From: an uncultured Clostridia bacterium
Lineage (GTDB): Bacteria > Bacillota > Clostridia > TANB77 > CAG-508
Assembly: GCA_948517135.1 (NCBI GenBank)
Contig: CAORJJ010000087.1
Coordinates: forward strand, 1 to 7,944
Direction: 5' to 3'
Length of the DNA: 7,944 nt
The first letter of the stretch is position 1. Each line of letters starts with the position of its first letter. The translations under genes were made by a program, and so were the position numbers. Positions 6,420 through 7,944 of the stretch are shown here, piece after piece. Under the pieces are notes generated by a model. That model did not search any database. It was not told the DNA's origin and was given only the letters and a program-made list of their open reading frames with translations.

Positions 6420-6761
6420 TTAATTCTTTAGTTTATCTTCAATAGTCTGAAGTGATTTTTTTATATCTTTATCAGATACTTTATTTTTTAAATTTTCTAT
6501 ATCTTTTAAAGCTGAATTAATTTTGTTTTGTGATATTAAATTTTTTTCCATTATTTTTAGGTTTTCTTCATATTCTAATAAATTGTTTTCGCCTTTTTTT
6601 AGATTATCTCTAACAGCTTGCCTTGTAATTTTTTCGTTTTCAGCAATTTCTGATTGAGAAAAATCATTATTATAGTAGTCATTTAAAAGATTGTATTGTT
6701 TTTCTGTTAAAAGCTTTCCATATATGTCTAATAGAATACTCATCTTAATATTTTTATCCAT
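6420..6761 (-). CDS. ylxM: YlxM family DNA-binding / SRP-associated protein, 113 aa
   Basis: This is a small helix-turn-helix protein of the YlxM (p13) family that is nearly always encoded just before ffh; in streptococci it has been reported to modulate SRP GTPase activity. The family N-terminus is visible (MSILLDIYGKLLTEKQYNLL). A sigma-70 region 4-like helix-turn-helix follows at about 33-57 (FSQSEIAENEKITRQAV), then a charged coiled-coil-like helix to the end. The start ATG at 6761 has AGAGGTGG at 6766-6773. It is the first gene of the operon, about 30 nt downstream of the -10 box, which makes it a candidate autoregulator, though nothing here shows that. Confidence 0.93.
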   Translation of the reverse strand: MDKNIKMSILLDIYGKLLTEKQYNLLNDYYNNDFSQSEIAENEKITRQAVRDNLKKGENNLLEYEENLKIMEKNLISQNKINSALKDIENLKNKVSDKDIKKSLQTIEDKLKN

Positions 6762-6792
6762 TTGACCACCTCTATATTTGTAATGCTAATAT

Positions 6793-6821
6793 ACTTTACA
6801 ACATTTCAAGGCATTTGTCAA
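6793..6821 (-). promoter_or_regulatory. promoter of the ylxM-ffh-rpsP-khpA-rimM-trmD-rplS operon
   Basis: The minus strand reads TTGACA (6816-6821), a 17-nt spacer and TAAAGT (6793-6798), with a predicted start near 6786 and a leader of about 25 nt. No other good promoter or internal terminator is seen before the end of rplS, so all seven genes are probably one transcript. Confidence 0.75.
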
Positions 6822-6832
6822 TAGATTTAAAG

Positions 6833-6872
6833 AAAAAAAGCTTACTTTTCTTAATTATTGTAAGCTTTTTTT
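6833..6872 (-). terminator. intrinsic terminator whose left arm is inside the coding sequence
   Basis: A 13-bp stem (6860-6872 with 6833-6845, GCTTAC/GTAAGC plus seven A-U pairs) closes a 14-nt loop, and the descending arm ends in a U-run. The ascending arm encodes the last residues of the upstream protein, and the stop codon (6851-6853) lies in the loop. Confidence 0.75.
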
Positions 6873-7944
6873 ACAATCCTATATCTCCCATATTCATTTT
6901 TATCACTATCTTTTGTTATCTCATTCTCAGAAGTAATTAAATCATATACTCCATAAACATTTCCAGTTGAAGAATATTGTGTATTTTTTATATAGTCTAT
7001 TTCATTTACTCCACCACCAGCATAATGAACTAAGTCATTAGAAATTATTATACTTGCTGAATCTGCTAACAACATAACTGCATTCTTTTCATTTTCTGAC
7101 ATTATATCATTAATGTGATTTTTAGCAGATACAACACTTAAAGTCTGTGATGGCTTTACTGAAATATTTCCATCTGATTCTTCATTTACTTGAAATTTAG
7201 AAATCCAAAATCCTGTTATATCATTTGAAATAAATGATTTTTGTAATTTGTAATCTGATAAAATTCTATTTCTTGTCGTTTTATTTTCTAAATTATATGT
7301 ATATTCAATCATTGTTTTATTATCTGCAATATTATAAACATATCTTGGAATCCAAACCCAATAATTGCCATCTTCAGTTTTGGCATTTGCAAACTTTAAA
7401 GTTTTATTTGCATAGTCGTACCAATTAGGATTATTTTCATCATAGGAAATAATTTCATTTCCTTCATCATCCCAATATATAGCAAACATGCCATTTTCAA
7501 GTTTAGGTGGATTACATAGTTCTATTTGAATTTCTACCATTTTATATTGTACATGATTTGTATCCTCTATAAAAAAATTATATATTCCTGATTTATTTAT
7601 AGTAAAATATACTGAATTTTCTTCTCTTATATATACATAATCTTGAAAGTCTGTGCATTTTTTTCTAGTTTCATTTTCATCAATATAATAGTATACTTCT
7701 GATATTTTAGGAGCTTCTTCACTATTAAATGATACCTTTATTCTTTTTGATAGTCCATTATTCTCAACAATTTCAGCAGTAGTCATTAATTGATTTTCAA
7801 ATATACTTTTATTTAGTTTATTACCAATTTCACTATCATATTGTCTATATATAATTCTATTTTTTATATCTTTCACACCATTTTTTTCTATGATATTTCC
7901 TGTATAAAAATTGACAATTACATTTAAGTTTGTATCAATTTTAA
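6851..7944 (-). CDS. 3' part of a surface or pilin-like protein with WVWIPRY and TGNVYGVYD motifs
   Basis: The frame is open from the right edge of the window to the stop at 6851, giving at least 363 residues, so the true start is outside. A GTG at 7876 is in frame but lacks a good ribosome binding site, and the residues before it read on smoothly. The visible first part (N-V-I-V-N-F-Y-T-G-N) resembles the body of prepilin-like proteins, though the pilin N-terminus is not visible. A beta-rich middle part follows. The C-terminal half has NWYDYANK, WVWIPRY (7340-7360), GFWISKF (7193-7213) and TGNVYGVYD (6941-6967). I recall this motif series from uncharacterised Firmicute secreted or pilin-like proteins with a formylglycine-enzyme-like fold; that is recognition from memory, not a search result. 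The fold-closing segment after TGNVYGVYD looks degenerate. It has its own terminator. Confidence 0.65.
   Translation of the reverse strand, partial: KIDTNLNVIVNFYTGNIIEKNGVKDIKNRIIYRQYDSEIGNKLNKSIFENQLMTTAEIVENNGLSKRIKVSFNSEEAPKISEVYYYIDENETRKKCTDFQDYVYIREENSVYFTINKSGIYNFFIEDTNHVQYKMVEIQIELCNPPKLENGMFAIYWDDEGNEIISYDENNPNWYDYANKTLKFANAKTEDGNYWVWIPRYVYNIADNKTMIEYTYNLENKTTRNRILSDYKLQKSFISNDITGFWISKFQVNEESDGNISVKPSQTLSVVSAKNHINDIMSENEKNAVMLLADSASIIISNDLVHYAGGGVNEIDYIKNTQYSSTGNVYGVYDLITSENEITKDSDKNEYGRYRIVKKAYNN

Noticed and set aside
7234..7428. Plus-strand 64-codon open frame
   Set aside because: It is antisense to the right-edge gene, without a start signal.

Overview
The window is strongly AT-rich and every protein gene lies on the minus strand, so transcription runs from right to left. 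Strong GGAGG-type ribosome binding sites, TTGACA/TATAAT promoters with 17-nt spacers, hairpin-plus-U-run terminators, CCA-encoding tRNA genes and the order ylxM-ffh-rpsP-khpA-rimM-trmD-rplS point to a low-GC Firmicute. A Clostridia-type bacterium is the best guess; the species cannot be named from this sequence.

From right to left: (1) the 3' part of a surface- or pilin-like protein gene (6851 to the right edge) with a WVWIPRY motif and a TGNVYGVYD motif, closed by a terminator whose left arm lies inside its last codons. (2) A consensus promoter, then the translation and secretion operon: ylxM and ffh (signal recognition particle), rpsP (ribosomal protein S16), khpA (KH-domain RNA-binding protein), rimM (30S maturation), trmD (m1G37 tRNA methyltransferase) and rplS (ribosomal protein L19), ending in a strong terminator at 2604-2643. 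The trmD reading frame is broken by one extra base near 3408, and rplS carries a long acidic C-terminal tail. (3) A 310-bp intergenic region holding that terminator, a palindromic element of two hairpins (about 2511-2607), and a consensus promoter for the next gene. (4) An unrecognised membrane-anchored protein made of four to five copies of a roughly 62-residue repeat, with its own terminator. (5) An HD-domain phosphohydrolase-like gene with a promoter overlapping that terminator. (6) Two tRNA-Gly(UCC) genes, each with its own promoter, separated by an intrinsic terminator. (7) At the left edge, about 55 bp that may be the end of an insertion sequence.

Most of the window is housekeeping: the central operon couples ribosome assembly, tRNA modification and co-translational membrane targeting. 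I found no clear new multi-gene system. The items most worth a second look are the solenoid-like repeat protein, the trmD frameshift, the L19 tail, and the palindromic element between rplS and the repeat protein gene.
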